The translations under genes were made by a program, and so were the position numbers. The notes beneath the pieces were generated by a model. The model ran no database searches and had not been told where the DNA came from. It worked only from the letters and a program-made list of their open reading frames with translations. Below, piece by piece: positions 33,379 to 44,178 of a stretch of DNA of 64,000 nucleotides. Each line of letters starts with the position of its first letter. The first letter of the stretch is position 1. The DNA comes from Ascochyta rabiei. Its lineage: Eukaryota; Ascomycota; Dothideomycetes; Pleosporales; Didymellaceae. The DNA lies in NCBI RefSeq assembly GCF_004011695.2, contig NC_082417.1, positions 930,001 to 994,000 of the forward strand. The letters run 5' to 3'.

Positions 33379-33574
33379 ACGTACTCCACAGGTGAGCGGA
33401 TCAAACGGGTGAGCGGATCACTCTGCCAAGACCACACCAAACCTCCACCTTACCACGCAATGCCTCAACAACAACATCAATCTACGCCCTTAAGAGAAGC
33501 TGCGATACAGCTTGCGCTCCAGGCAATTAAATAAGACGCGACGCTTACTATGTAATGCGCTGCAGCTATATATA
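33379..33574 (+). mobile_element. Truncated Pogo-1-family end (196 bp) inside G1-A
   Basis: Starts at a TA with the intact inverted repeat (ACGTACTCCACAGG) and matches 16116-16312 of Pogo-1, including the transposase ATG, with few changes. It ends within a TATATA stretch, after which G1 integrase resumes. The right end of the transposon and about 704 bp of G1 (matching about 48757-49460 of G1-C) are missing: one deletion removed both. Confidence 0.88.
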
Positions 33575-34560
33575 TCACACTACATACTAGCTAGGGCTGA
33601 TTAGGATAGTAAAGATCTAGCATATACCTAGATTAGAGAAGTTATCTTCTTATACAGCGCGCTAGCACAAAATATCTTAGATTAAGGGCTGCTAATAAAC
33701 TTAAAGACGTAGGAAACCTTTAACTACTATTTAAACTTAAGACAAGTCTTAATATTAGCCTATTATCCCTAGATAGATAGCTAAACAGAAAGGTAAAAAT
33801 AGACTCTTAAACAGTACTTACTTTGCTACTATACTTTAGAATAAGATAATTAGGCCCTATAGATTTTAATTACAGAATTTATGTATAATAATAGCATTTA
33901 CGCATTAATAAATATAACACCTTTCTAAGCCTGTTACAGTATAGATCTAAGGAGCACAGATTAGCCTACTTTAGCATTAAATGGTAGAGAATCTCCCCTT
34001 ACAAAGAAATTAGCTGCTAAAGTTATTTCCTCACAGGCTACCTGCAAAGCAATTATAGAAAGGTTAAACAAGCATTAAAAGAAATACTTAGATAAGAAAT
34101 AACTACTAGCACCCTTTAAAGTAGGCGACAAAGTACTAGTCTCTAGTAAGAATATTAGGATAGTACACCTAAAAAAGAAGCTAGACTAGAAATACCTAGG
34201 ACCTAGGACTATTACAGCCTAGATTAGCCCTAGTGCATACAGAGTAGACCTGCTAGAAATAAAAGGGATCTATCTAGTATTCTATGCGTTACATCTAGAC
34301 CTATACATACTAAGAGGTTAACTCCTAATTATATAGGAATAAATACAAGAACCTATAGTTAAAGGGGAAGAAAGGGTGTAGGATAAAGAAAGAGTCCTTA
34401 ACAGAAGGCAACTAGATAACAGACAGTAGGAATACCTTATTAAGTAGGATAGATTCCCTAACTTAAAAAATTCCTAAGAAATTAGCACAGATCTTTCTAA
34501 AGAAGCGCTAAAATAATACTAGAAAATAATAAAGTAACTGCTTAGGCTGCGTAATAAGAT
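33575..34560 (+). pseudogene. G1-A integrase C-terminal part and chromodomain
   Basis: Resumes within the integrase core (matching 49461 on in G1-C), so the H2C2 zinc finger and first catalytic Asp are gone. Segments: YSALAQIIL-like block near 33655, the post-core domain with EKLNKH and LDKK near 34060-34100, and the chromodomain near 34375-34545 (LNRRQLDNRQQEYLIKQDRF). Stops at Gln/Trp only. Confidence 0.82.
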
Positions 34561-34929
34561 ATAAAGGTTAAAGTCTAAAAAGAGGGTGACTAAAAAGGCT
34601 AAATACCTTTACTTAATTATAATTTTTCCCTATAGGGGTTTTTTAATTAATAAGTATTTAATAGGTTACGCTAAGGGAAAATATAACCCTACCTTACCCT
34701 AAGAAATACAGACTAGCTAAAGCAGACATCTTTTAGCCTATTATAGCTATTTCTAATATAAGAAGATAAAGAAAGTTATATTCTACATTATATAGTTATA
34801 ATTATAAGCAAATATAGAAAGATTAGTATAGAAGAACACCTTCTTAGTATTATTTAGACTATTTAAGAGTGTAATACACCTAATTACTATATTAGCCTAA
34901 AACTATCTATTAACTACAAACTTAGGTAT

Positions 34930-36440
34930 TATTAATCTAAACCTTCTATTATAGGAAACATCTACTAACTATAACTACTACTACAGGTATTAGTAGCAGC
35001 CTTACAACTACTATAAGGCTTCTTAGTAGCAGCAGCGGCGGCAGCAGCGTTGGCAGCAGCCTGCTTAGCAGCCTCCTGCTCCTCCTGCTCCTCCTAGAGT
35101 TAACTAAGGGTCTTTCTAGTACCTGTAATCTGGTACTTTAACTATAAAAGAAGTTAGATATTATTAAAATAGGTTAAAACGTGCTATAATACCTTCTTAC
35201 AGGAGGTAATAAGCGCATCTAGATTAGACTTGCTACTACTCTCCTCTAATATCTTCTTTTGCTTTACCTTAGCCTTAATAGCGCTAGCCTTAGATTAATC
35301 TTACTTCTTAATATAGATGCTAGATAAGGTTAACTTATATACGCTAGTGATGCTATTATAGAGTATAAGTAGCTCTTCCTACAGTAAATAGTTCCTATAA
35401 AGGTTAGATTATGCTATAATAAGCTAAAAAGAGATAGAATGTACTCTTAAATTATACCTAGTAACAAGCTAGCCTAGTTAACAATAGACTTGCCTATTTT
35501 AGTCTTCTTATTAATAGACATAGGTGTAGTAGTAGCAGGTGTTACAGGGGTAGTCTTAACGCTAGCTGTATTAACAATAGCAGTATAAGCAGCAGTAACT
35601 AGGTAGTAACTAAAGTAAGGGCGCGCTATATTGCTAGAAAGCCTTAAATAGCTGTTAGTGTACTTCTTAGGGCCCTAAACATGTTAAAAGATGCTAAAAT
35701 AAGCTAAAAGGAGACAAAACACGTACTAATAGGCAATTCTTATTACTATTATAACACTCTCTGTAGTAGTAGGCCTAGGTGTTACTATAACGCAGGCTAC
35801 CCTACAAAGCTAGGTTAGCAGAGAAACAACAGTCCTTATAGACATTACTATTAGCAATATAGTAGAGACAGAGTATACAGCACTACTTAGTAGTCCTACT
35901 ATTCTTAGTAATATTAATCTTATAGTAAGTAGGTATAGACATAACAGCTATAGCAAATAGTAGTTAGTAACAGTTAGTAACAGTTAGTAGTAGGCAGTAG
36001 TGGTTAGGAATAGTCTAAAAAGGTTACTAGGATGTATTGTGCTGTTCTATCTGCTAAAACGTGTTAGAATGTGCTAGAAAGACCTAGAAAATCCCTTAGC
36101 TATCCTTATAAAAGTGCTAGACAGAATAGGTTAGTACTTACTAAAATAAAGTAGGATATAGTAGTAACTAATAAAACTAGGGGTATAGATAGCTTATATG
36201 CTGCCAGCTACCTAGTTAGAGCTTTAGCCTGCGCAGACAGCTACCTAGACCCTAGAGGTAAAGTAAGAGGTAAGAGAGGATTTCTGTTTAACTTTTACTA
36301 GGTAAAGGTAGAATTAGTATTAAGCCCTGTCTAGCCTTACAAGGCGTCTAAAATGCCTAAACCTAGTTAAAATTAGCTATAACAGGACAGACAGAGTAAA
36401 CACGTCTAAAGCTAGGCTAAAATAATACAGTATTGCTAAT
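34930..36440 (-). pseudogene. G1 antisense gene, copy in G1-A
   Basis: Minus-strand homologue of 26930-28440, lying between chromodomain and 3' LTR and opposite to pol. The Ala run and EEQ tract are at about 35100-35010, with three Gly-Ala-Gly type (GGAGGAGCA) units. Both intron candidates are kept (35395-35457 and 35142-35192). Not recognised as a known protein; see the inverted copy for the best-read frame. Confidence 0.6.
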
Positions 36441-36482
36441 TATACTATTGTTTAAGCTAAACAATCTAGAGAAGGGAGGCAT

Positions 36483-36684
36483 TATTAGGCGCTGGGCCTA
36501 GAGGTACCTCTGCCTGTCTTAGCGAGCTACTATAGGGCTAGTTAGCCCAGACTATATAAAGGTGTTAGATGTTATTGCTAATACTCTAGCAATTAGTCTT
36601 GTTACTACACACTACGTACCTTAATACACCTACTATCCTCTTTAACCCTATCCTCTCTTGTAATCGCTTTGTACACTCTTTACA
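36483..36684 (+). repeat. G1-A 3' LTR
   Basis: 202 bp, starts TATTAGGCGC (TG to TA at the tip), ends CTCTTTACA; directly followed by the G3 LTR region. Confidence 0.9.
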
Positions 36685-36686
36685 TT

Positions 36687-37082
36687 AGTTAGGGTTATTA
36701 ACTAAGCAAAGCTTGTGAAGATAGGGTGCAATAAATAGTACAGAGTAGACTGACTAATTAAAGAGCAGGTTAAGATTCGAAAGATAAACTTAATTAATAA
36801 GGTTAAACATAAACTATAAGGGTTATATTCTTACTAACTATATACTTAAGTTATTCTATACTATCTTATAGTTTCTTATAAAGTCCTATAGAGGGCCTTA
36901 TAAGAACTATAGGACTTCTATAGGAATTATAGGATATTACGTAACCCTGTCTTATAGTCTTAGCTTGGACCTATATGTAAGACATTATAGGACATTATAT
37001 AATAAGCTAAGTATTATATTAATCCTAGTTGCATTATTAGTAATAAAGGTCTGCCTTGCAGTCCTTCCTTAGGATTATAACA
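36687..37082 (-). repeat. G3 copy 1 3' LTR
   Basis: About 396 bp, homologous to 53509-53740 plus 55587-55796. Inner end ATAACA is followed by CTATCCCTCTTCCC, i.e. a purine-rich polypurine tract on the minus strand. The outer end is uncertain by a few bases because G1-A abuts it. Confidence 0.75.
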
Positions 37083-37139
37083 CTATCCCTCTTCCCTATA
37101 ATTTATGTCCTTATACATTAACTAATAGTCTCTTAAAGT

Positions 37140-37690
37140 ACCTAAGCCTAATATATAATAGGAACCTATATAAATAATACTAGATATCTAGCTACAGTTG
37201 CTTATAAGTACTACGTAAAGAGAAGCGTGTACTATAAGATATTATTATTATATAAGAAGTAGAGTAACTATAAATATAATAGTATAGAGAAATGTAAGCT
37301 AGTAGATCTTCCTATTCTAGACTTTACTAAGATTAATAATATAATGTTGCAGCTAGAACAAATAGAAGATAAAGCTGCTAACGCTAAGGAAGTAGTAATA
37401 GCTGCTCTTTAGGCAGCGTGCGCAAAGTTAGGTTACATACAAAAGCAGAAGAAGTTCCTAAAGTACTATAAATAATAATAGTTTAACGTAAGTACTTATT
37501 TTATTTAAGATATTAAGCACTTAGAGCAGCAGAAGGGGTTACCTAATAACGTTACTGTCCTTAAGAACAGGTTAATGCCTAGGTTACTTGTGTTAGACTA
37601 GGTAACGCATCTTCTACCCTTAGATCCTAATACTATTAATACTAGTGTAATAACTGTTAGTAGTACGTAAGATTTGTAAGTAGTTCCTAT
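37140..37690 (+). pseudogene. G3 antisense gene, copy 1: Cys-rich plus coiled-coil protein
   Basis: Plus-strand frame opposite to G3 pol, between integrase C-terminus and 3' LTR. N-terminal part (37185-37300) has many Tyr codons TAC/TAT where copy 2 or pattern suggest Cys (TGC/TGT to TAC/TAT by RIP). It is followed by a coiled coil: MLQLEQIEDKAANAKEVVIA near 37342-37401, then KLGYIQKQKKFLKYYK and DIKHLEQQKGLPNNV near 37512-37556. Stops are TAG/TAA at Gln/Trp. Cys-rich plus coiled-coil proteins of this general build are common near repeats in filamentous ascomycetes (general knowledge); no function is assigned. Confidence 0.6.
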
Positions 37691-37699
37691 ATATTTTCT

Positions 37700-38187
37700 A
37701 GGTTAGGGTATTTTAACTACTTAACTAGGTATCTTTACTAGTTGCTGTTTCCCTTATATATTTCTATTTTTTTTTACTTTCTATTTATCTTTACTGTTAG
37801 CTTAATAATAGAAGTTCTCTTAGATAGGCGTTCTAGGGTTAGCTAGTTCTAATGGGATATGTGGAACACTTAATAGATCTTTACATCCTTTAGCAGATTA
37901 AGTTTATAGTTAACTAGGCTTATCTGCTTAGAAATAAAAAAGAATCTAACTTTAACGTAGTCTAGTCTTTTTATTAGTCTTTATGTGCAAAGGTTTTTTA
38001 TAAGAAGATAGACTTTATCCCCCTCTTTTAGCTAAGGTGTTATTTTTCTTTTCTAGTTAATATATAAGATTTCTTATTCTTAAGCCTTACTAATATTTTA
38101 TAGTGCTTTTTTATATACTTCCTTTAGTCTTACTACTAACAGTATTACTAATTTAGTTTAAATTAGCGTGTCTAGACTTCTAGTAAA
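37700..38187 (-). pseudogene. G3 copy 1 integrase C-terminus
   Basis: Minus-strand frame reading KRGG, LHIKTNKKTRL, ISKQISLVNY..L...KDVKIY..FHI, the C-terminal integrase module of fungal Tf2/CfT-type Gypsy elements. Nonsense changes at Gln/Trp. Cut at 38187 by G1-C. Confidence 0.82.
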
Positions 38188-38389
38188 TGTTAGGCGCTGG
38201 GCCTAGGGGTACCTCTGCCTGTCTTGGCGAGCTACTATAGGGCTAGTCAGCCTAGACTATATAAAGGTGTCAGAGGTTATTACTCATACTCTAGCAATTA
38301 GTCTTATTACTACACACTACGTACCTTAATATACCTGCTATCTTCTTTAACCCTATCTTCTGTTATAATTACTTTATATACTCTTTATA
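38188..38389 (+). repeat. G1-C 5' LTR
   Basis: 202 bp, starts TGTTAGGCGCTGGG, ends CTCTTTATA (CA to TA at the tip). Confidence 0.9.
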
Positions 38390-38699
38390 TTCTAATTACT
38401 CCTATATTATAATTTAAGATAGACTTAAGCTACTATAAGTCTTAAACTAAATTATTTAGGCTTACTGTCTTTAGAGAGGGACTAAGACAACCTACCTGTA
38501 GGAGAGCTAGAAAAGTGTAAGGTAACACCTCCCTCTGTAGATAAGGAGATACCTTAATAGACACTAAGTGTCTATAGTGCCTTAAGAGGATCTGTAGGTC
38601 CTCTAGGTAGTACACATTACCCTAGAATTTATATCTATAGGGTAGCTTTAGCTAAAGAAGGCTAAAATAGCCTAGAAGTAGGTAATTAATAATAGGATC

Positions 38700-39178
38700 T
38701 AGAAAACTTGCGTAAATAGTTGTAACAGATAAAAGACTAAGAGAAACTTTCTTTTCTTTATAAACTTGGACGCAAATATAATAAATGAGATCTAGTAACA
38801 ATCCTATCCTTCTAAAAAGTACTAGAAGAGGTAGAGAAACTATAATCTTCCCTATCTATAAATTTTCTATAACCTAAACCCCTATAGAAGTATATAAAGT
38901 ATAACTATGCTAAATATAACTGTTAGGAAAGAGATTATAATGAATACTTCCTTTAGTCTCTAGTTAATTAACTTATAGAGGAGTAAAAGATTAACTTTAG
39001 CATAAGGTACTTCTTAGAGAACCTAAAGACATTATAGCACGCCTACTGCACAACTAACTGCTGTAATTAGCTAACCTAGGAACTAACGTAGTAAGAGCTA
39101 AAAAGAATTATACTAGATACTCTAGGAGTACTAGCTAAATATTAGTAAGTAGTATATAAATTCTTAAAGTAATATAGA
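38700..39178 (+). pseudogene. G1-C gag, N-terminal part
   Basis: Homologous to 30420-30890 in G1-A (VLEEVEKL, INFSIRYFLENLKTLQHAYC). Ends abruptly at the G2-1 junction. Upstream 38390-38700 is leader sequence also shared with G1-A (30101-30420). Confidence 0.8.
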
Positions 39179-39199
39179 CAAATCTGTCCCCTTAACCCT

Positions 39200-40300
39200 T
39201 TAGGAATTTATAGTAGAGATATTGCAGTTTATAACAAACTTATAGTAAGCCTTATTAGCTGCTAATAAGTATATAGTATTGCTTAAGCGTAATAACTCTA
39301 ATATACACGCGTTTGTAGAATCTCTAGCATAAATAGCTAGCGCCTGTACTAGACCTACGTCTATAGTCCTATTATCCTCCTTAGAAGCAACACTATACCT
39401 ATTAACGTCTACTCTAGACCCTAACCTGCCTTATAAAGCACTATTTTTAGTGTCTACCCTAGGCCTATATGCCCCTATACAGACGTCTACAGCCTATAGG
39501 AAACCTCTTCCTATAGGTAAGGCCTTTACTAGGGACAAATCCTTATTTAAGGTATAGTAGGTTACAATAGAATATAAGCTGCAGGTAGCTATGTCCTTTA
39601 TTAGTAGGCTATAGGACATGTTTACCTTTATATAGTTCTAGCTTAGCACGTCTATACAATAAGATATAGCTCTATTCTATAAGATTAGGGGTACCTAAGG
39701 TATGTAGAGCCTAAAGGATTTCCTAGCATACCTAGAATTCTGCTACAGCAACAACTACAGCTAGGAACAGGCCTAGGCAAAGCTGGAAAGCGTCTGTTAA
39801 GGTCCTAACAAGTTGTTCTCAGACTTTTTTATCTAGTTTAAGCAGCTGCTAGTGCAAAGTAGCAGCCTCTACTAGAATAGAGAACAACGCCTATTAAAGC
39901 TCTACTAGGCCCTAAACGCAAATATCTGTAATATAGTAATAAACTAAAGAGTAACTTATATAGATTATAACATAGCTGTTATAAAGTATAAGTCTATTAC
40001 TGTAGACGTTAAGACTATAGCTATAGAAAACTAGCTGCGCTATATCTCTACCTAAGCGCTGCCTAAGTATAATAAGGACAGTAATATTAAAATAACAGTT
40101 GTGTCTGTAGTTTGCACTAGCAGTAGTACTAAGCGTAGGGGTTAGAAGTAGTCTGCTCCTATCTAGGCTACGTAGGTTCCTAATAAGGTATTTTAGTAAC
40201 GCTAGGAGGCTAACCTATGTACCTGTTGCGGCGAAGAGGGACACATTTACTAGGATTGCGCTAACATAGTAGTAACTACAGTGTAGGTAGTAATAATCTT
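39200..40300 (+). pseudogene. G2-1 gag with CCHC zinc knuckle
   Basis: Retrotransposon Gag core about 39540-39960 (DMFTFIQ-like block, EDFLAYLEFCYSNN at about 39715-39756), then a Lys-rich linker and a CCHC knuckle CTCCGEEGHIY*DC at 40218-40260. Nonsense codons at Gln/Trp. Gag is in a different frame from RT, so expression by frameshift or separate ORFs is inferred. It would package the element RNA. Confidence 0.85.
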
Positions 40301-40399
40301 AGGTACGAAAGAGGCTAGTTTGTATAGGGGAAACTAGCTACTCCTAATATAAGTCTAAGTTAGGAGCGCTGTAGGAGTATATTAGCAGGGGAGACTACT

Positions 40400-43300
40400 A
40401 GCACAGGGGTATTATAGGCTACTAGGGGAGCTATTACAGACTCTATAGACAAGCCCCTATTCTACATTCTATTATTTATTAATAGGGTAGTTTAGGCTAA
40501 CGCGCTAGTAGACTTAGGGTATAAATACTTTGGTGTAGTAAGCAATAACTTTACTGCGCGCTTAGGAGGAGACTTTATTAAGGTACTGCTATAACGCTTA
40601 GCGTAAGTAGTAGGCACTAGTAGGAAGTCTATAATCTCCTATTTAGTCCCATTTAGGTATAACTTAGATAGGTAGCGCTTACAGGCTGTAGCCAACGTAG
40701 TGCTAGGTCTAAGCTAGGATGTTATTTTAAGGAAACCCTGGCTCTAATAAGAGAGTGTAGTGTTAGACGTAGAAAAGGGAACACTAAGGATATAATAGGT
40801 AGGGAACCTTATTATCTATAAATCCTTACAGTATACAGTAAACATTTACATAGCTCTCCTGTTAGTAACTAAGTTTAATAAGACCCTAGCTAATAGGCTC
40901 TAGAAGCACCTGCCTAAACACTAGTTTGTCTCTACAAGCCTCTACAACATTACTAAAATCCTCTTAGTTTAATCCCTAGGAGCGTAAGGGACAGCAGAGG
41001 AGGTAGACCCCCTTCCCCCCAAGTTAGTCTAGTTTTAGGACTTATTTAATAAGAGTAAGGCCTCTAGCCTTCCCCTATATAGGGGCTAGATAGATTACCA
41101 CATACAGTTACAACGCAACTAGTCTAGAAAGGAGAAGCCTCTACTCTAGGGCCCTCTGTACAACATGCTAAGGGATTAGCTACTTAAGCTACAGAAACAG
41201 GTGTTAGCACTAATAGATAAGGGGTAGATCTGCGCCTCCTCTTCCCTAGCAGGGGCCCTAGTCATGCTAGTTAAAAAGTCCTCTAGCAGGTGGCGTATGT
41301 ACGTGGACTATTACGCACTTAATAGCATTACAATTACTAACTAGTACCTACTCCCTCTTATTAAGGAGACCTTGCGTACACTAGGGGGTACCTACTAGTT
41401 CTCTAAGGTTAATGTCTGTTTAGCATTTTACTAGATTTATATTATAGAAGGAGATAAGCACCTTACTATATTCTGTACGTGTTTTAGGCTCTTTAAGTAG
41501 CTAGTCTGCCTGTTTAGCCTAGCCAGAGCACTAGTGTCCTTCTAGCGTTACATTAACAGCGCGCTTTAAGAGACATTAGGCAACTATGCTACTATGTACC
41601 TAGATAATATCCTAGTTTACAGTAGTAGGTCTAGAACAGACTACTTAGGGAAGGTTAGCAGAGTTCTTACGCTCCTACGCGATATAGGGCTATATTTAGA
41701 TCCTAAGAAGTGCGTATTTGTAATAAAGGAAGTACACTACCTAGGATATATTATAGAAGCTAGAAAGGACATTTATTCTAACCCTAAGAAGGTTAAGGCT
41801 ATCTGTAATTAGGAAGCCCTACAGTCTTTACGTAGGGTCTGCAGTTTCCTAGGGTTTACTAACTTCTACTAGGACTTTATCCTAGCCTTCTCTAATATTG
41901 CTGCCCTACTTAATTAACTTATAGGGAAGGATACCCTATTTAGGTAGGGGCAGGAGGAGGACGTAGCGTTCTACTAGCTAAAGAACATATTTATAACAGA
42001 ACTAGTCCTAGCCTAGTAGGACCCTAAGTAAGAAACACTATTAGAGGCAGACTACTCTAGTAAGGCGCTAGGCAGCTGCCTTTCTTAATAGTATAGGAAG
42101 GTACTTTGCCTAGTTATATATTACTCTGCTATACTTATAATAGAATAACAGAACTACACTATCTATAATAGGGAGTTAACTACTATTATAAAGTGCCTAG
42201 GGGTCTAGGTAGCTAAATTAGGGTCTGTTGCTAGGCTGTTTACTATCCTTACTAACTATAAGAACCTCTAGTACTTTATAACAGCGCGCAGGTTAAGTAA
42301 GGGGCAGCACTAATAGGCAGAAGAGCTATTAAAGTTCTGTTTCTATCTTTGCTTCTACCTAGGGCGCCTAGTAGCCTAACTAGATGCGCTAAGCTGCTGG
42401 GAACAGGACTATAATAGAAAGTTAGCGGGGTTCTATAGGATAATAACCCTAGTTTTAGTATTAGCAATTTATACACTAGACCCTAGTATACCCTTACTTT
42501 TTATTAATATACATATGTAATTACTGTAGGATAAAGGCGTTTAGTAGGATGTAGGGTATATAGCGCGCCTGTCCACTGTCTATAAGGGGGCCTACTAGTT
42601 CCCTCCTAAGGCTAAGACTACTTAGTAAATTACAGATTGCACGCTTAGTGCTTATAGCACGCTGCTGTAGTACAAGGTTACGTAGGTTCTGTGTTAGGAG
42701 CTACTTATAACTAAAATAACCTAAAAGGCACATAATTCTAACCTAAAAGGCTATCTAGGGGCTAACGCCACGTTCTACATTGTTAGACGTAACTTCTACT
42801 AGAAGGGGATATTATAGGACGTTTAGTGTTATATCTGTAACTACTACTGTTATAGTATAAATGTGTTACAGCGCTAACAGCAGAGCTTACTCTAGCTATT
42901 ACCTATTACTAACTGTTTTTAGTACTAGATTTCTATAGACTTTATAGTTAACCTCCCTTAGGCTAATAATAACGCACTGCGCTATCTCTTAGTCATTATA
43001 GATTACATCTCTAAGTATATATAGCTTAAGGCAATAACTTCTATAACTACAGAATATTACGCTAAGGTCTTCTACAACACGTAGTAGTAGTTCTAAGGCT
43101 TTTCTAGCTCTATAATCTTAGACTGCAGCTTAGACTAGCTAGGATATTTTTAGACAACGCTGTGTAGCCTTATAGGGGTAGACTAGCTACTCTCTACAGC
43201 CTACCACCCCTAGACGAACAGAGGGACAGAGCATACTAACTAAGAGGTGCAGGTAGTCCTATAGGTTATAGTTAACTTTAAACAGAATAACTAGCCTAAC

Positions 43301-43990
43301 TATCTTCTAGCCTGCTAACTAGCACTTAATAATTGCAACTCTTTAGTTACTAGGGTTAGTTCTAACCTACTCCTCTACAGGTATAATATAGACCTTCTGC
43401 AAACAATAGTGCTACTAACTCTTAGCTAGAACACACTACAGGGATAGGCAGTCTATTTCTTAGACTACCTCTAGCAAGGCACAGAGCTTACCTAGGCAGC
43501 TATAGGATAGGTGTAACAACGTACCTAGGACGTAACAGACTGCAGCTATAGGCCTGCAGAGTAGTACTACGTAGAAGATAAGGTATAGTTTTCCCTCTAC
43601 AACATAAAAACTAATAGGCTAAGCTAGAAGCTAGACTAGTTATAAGCCTAGTACAAAGTAGTTGTAGTTCCTACCCCTCTAATAGTTACCTTAGATCTAC
43701 TAGGTAACCTCTATAAGATAGTGCATATAGACCTACTAGAACATACAGCTTCTAACCTGTTACTAACACAGCGCCTGCAGGAAAGTAGACTAGGCCTGCT
43801 AGTTGTCCTAGAGGAGGACAACCTAACCCTAGCTGAATAGGAGGTAGAGTCTATCCTAAAAGAAAAAAGGGCTTACAGGCAGAATAAGTTACAGGTTCTA
43901 GTTAAATAGAAGGGATACACAAAGCTAACATAGGAACTACTAGAAGTGTTATAAGATATAAAGGCCTAGAAGGCCTTTGTAGCAATATAT
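40400..43990 (+). pseudogene. G2-1 pol: protease, RT, RNase H, integrase, chromodomain
   Basis: Protease with ALVDLGYKYFGVVSN at about 40502-40546. RT about 41240-41770: MYVDYYALNSITITN near 41295-41340, active site YLDNILVYS at 41597-41623 (family YxDD), continuous frame 41594-41812. RNase H about 41990-42470 with EADYSSKALGSCLS near 42045. Integrase about 42830-43470: FYQKGILQDVQCYICN, DFIVNLPQA near 42930, STAYHPQTNRGTEHTNQ at about 43192-43242. Chromodomain about 43845-43985: EVESILKEKR...KLQVLVK. Stops TAG/TAA only. Confidence 0.9.
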
Positions 43991-44178
43991 ACAGCACACA
44001 AGCAGTAGATATAGAGAAGGAGAACCTTTTGTTATTTATAATAACCCTTATAGGGTTCTATTAGGAGTTGCTATGCAGGGTATAAGGCCTAGCGCAGGAG
44101 AGCTTAGGGACCTTATAGCAACAGCACACTATTACCTTACTTATACACTACCTAGCAACTAGCAGTAAGCCTTAAGAC

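Larger units (their letters stand above)
29899..36684 (+). mobile_element. Gypsy G1-A: chromodomain Ty3/Gypsy element with internal deletion
   Basis: LTRs of 202 bp at 29899-30100 and 36483-36684. Interior order: gag, protease, RT, RNase H, then a 196 bp pogo end that replaces about 700 bp (integrase N-terminus), remaining integrase, chromodomain, antisense gene region, polypurine end GAAGGGAGGCAT. Full length without the deletion would be about 7.3 kb, as for G1-C. It seems to share its 5' LTR with the inverted segment, i.e. to have been part of a tandem G1 array. Confidence 0.9.
36685..38187 (-). mobile_element. Gypsy G3 copy 1, left part (3' LTR, antisense gene, integrase end)
   Basis: Minus-strand element. 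3' LTR about 36687-37082, then the antisense gene (plus strand), then integrase C-terminus about 37700-38187 on the minus strand. GTAAA at 38183-38187 and again at 52653-52657 is the target duplication of G1-C, so the element continues at 52653-53508. Confidence 0.85.

Noticed and set aside
42276..42476. Minus-strand 66-codon open frame as another antisense gene
   Set aside because: It lies within the G2 RNase H coding region, not in the interval after the chromodomain, and is a shadow of pol.
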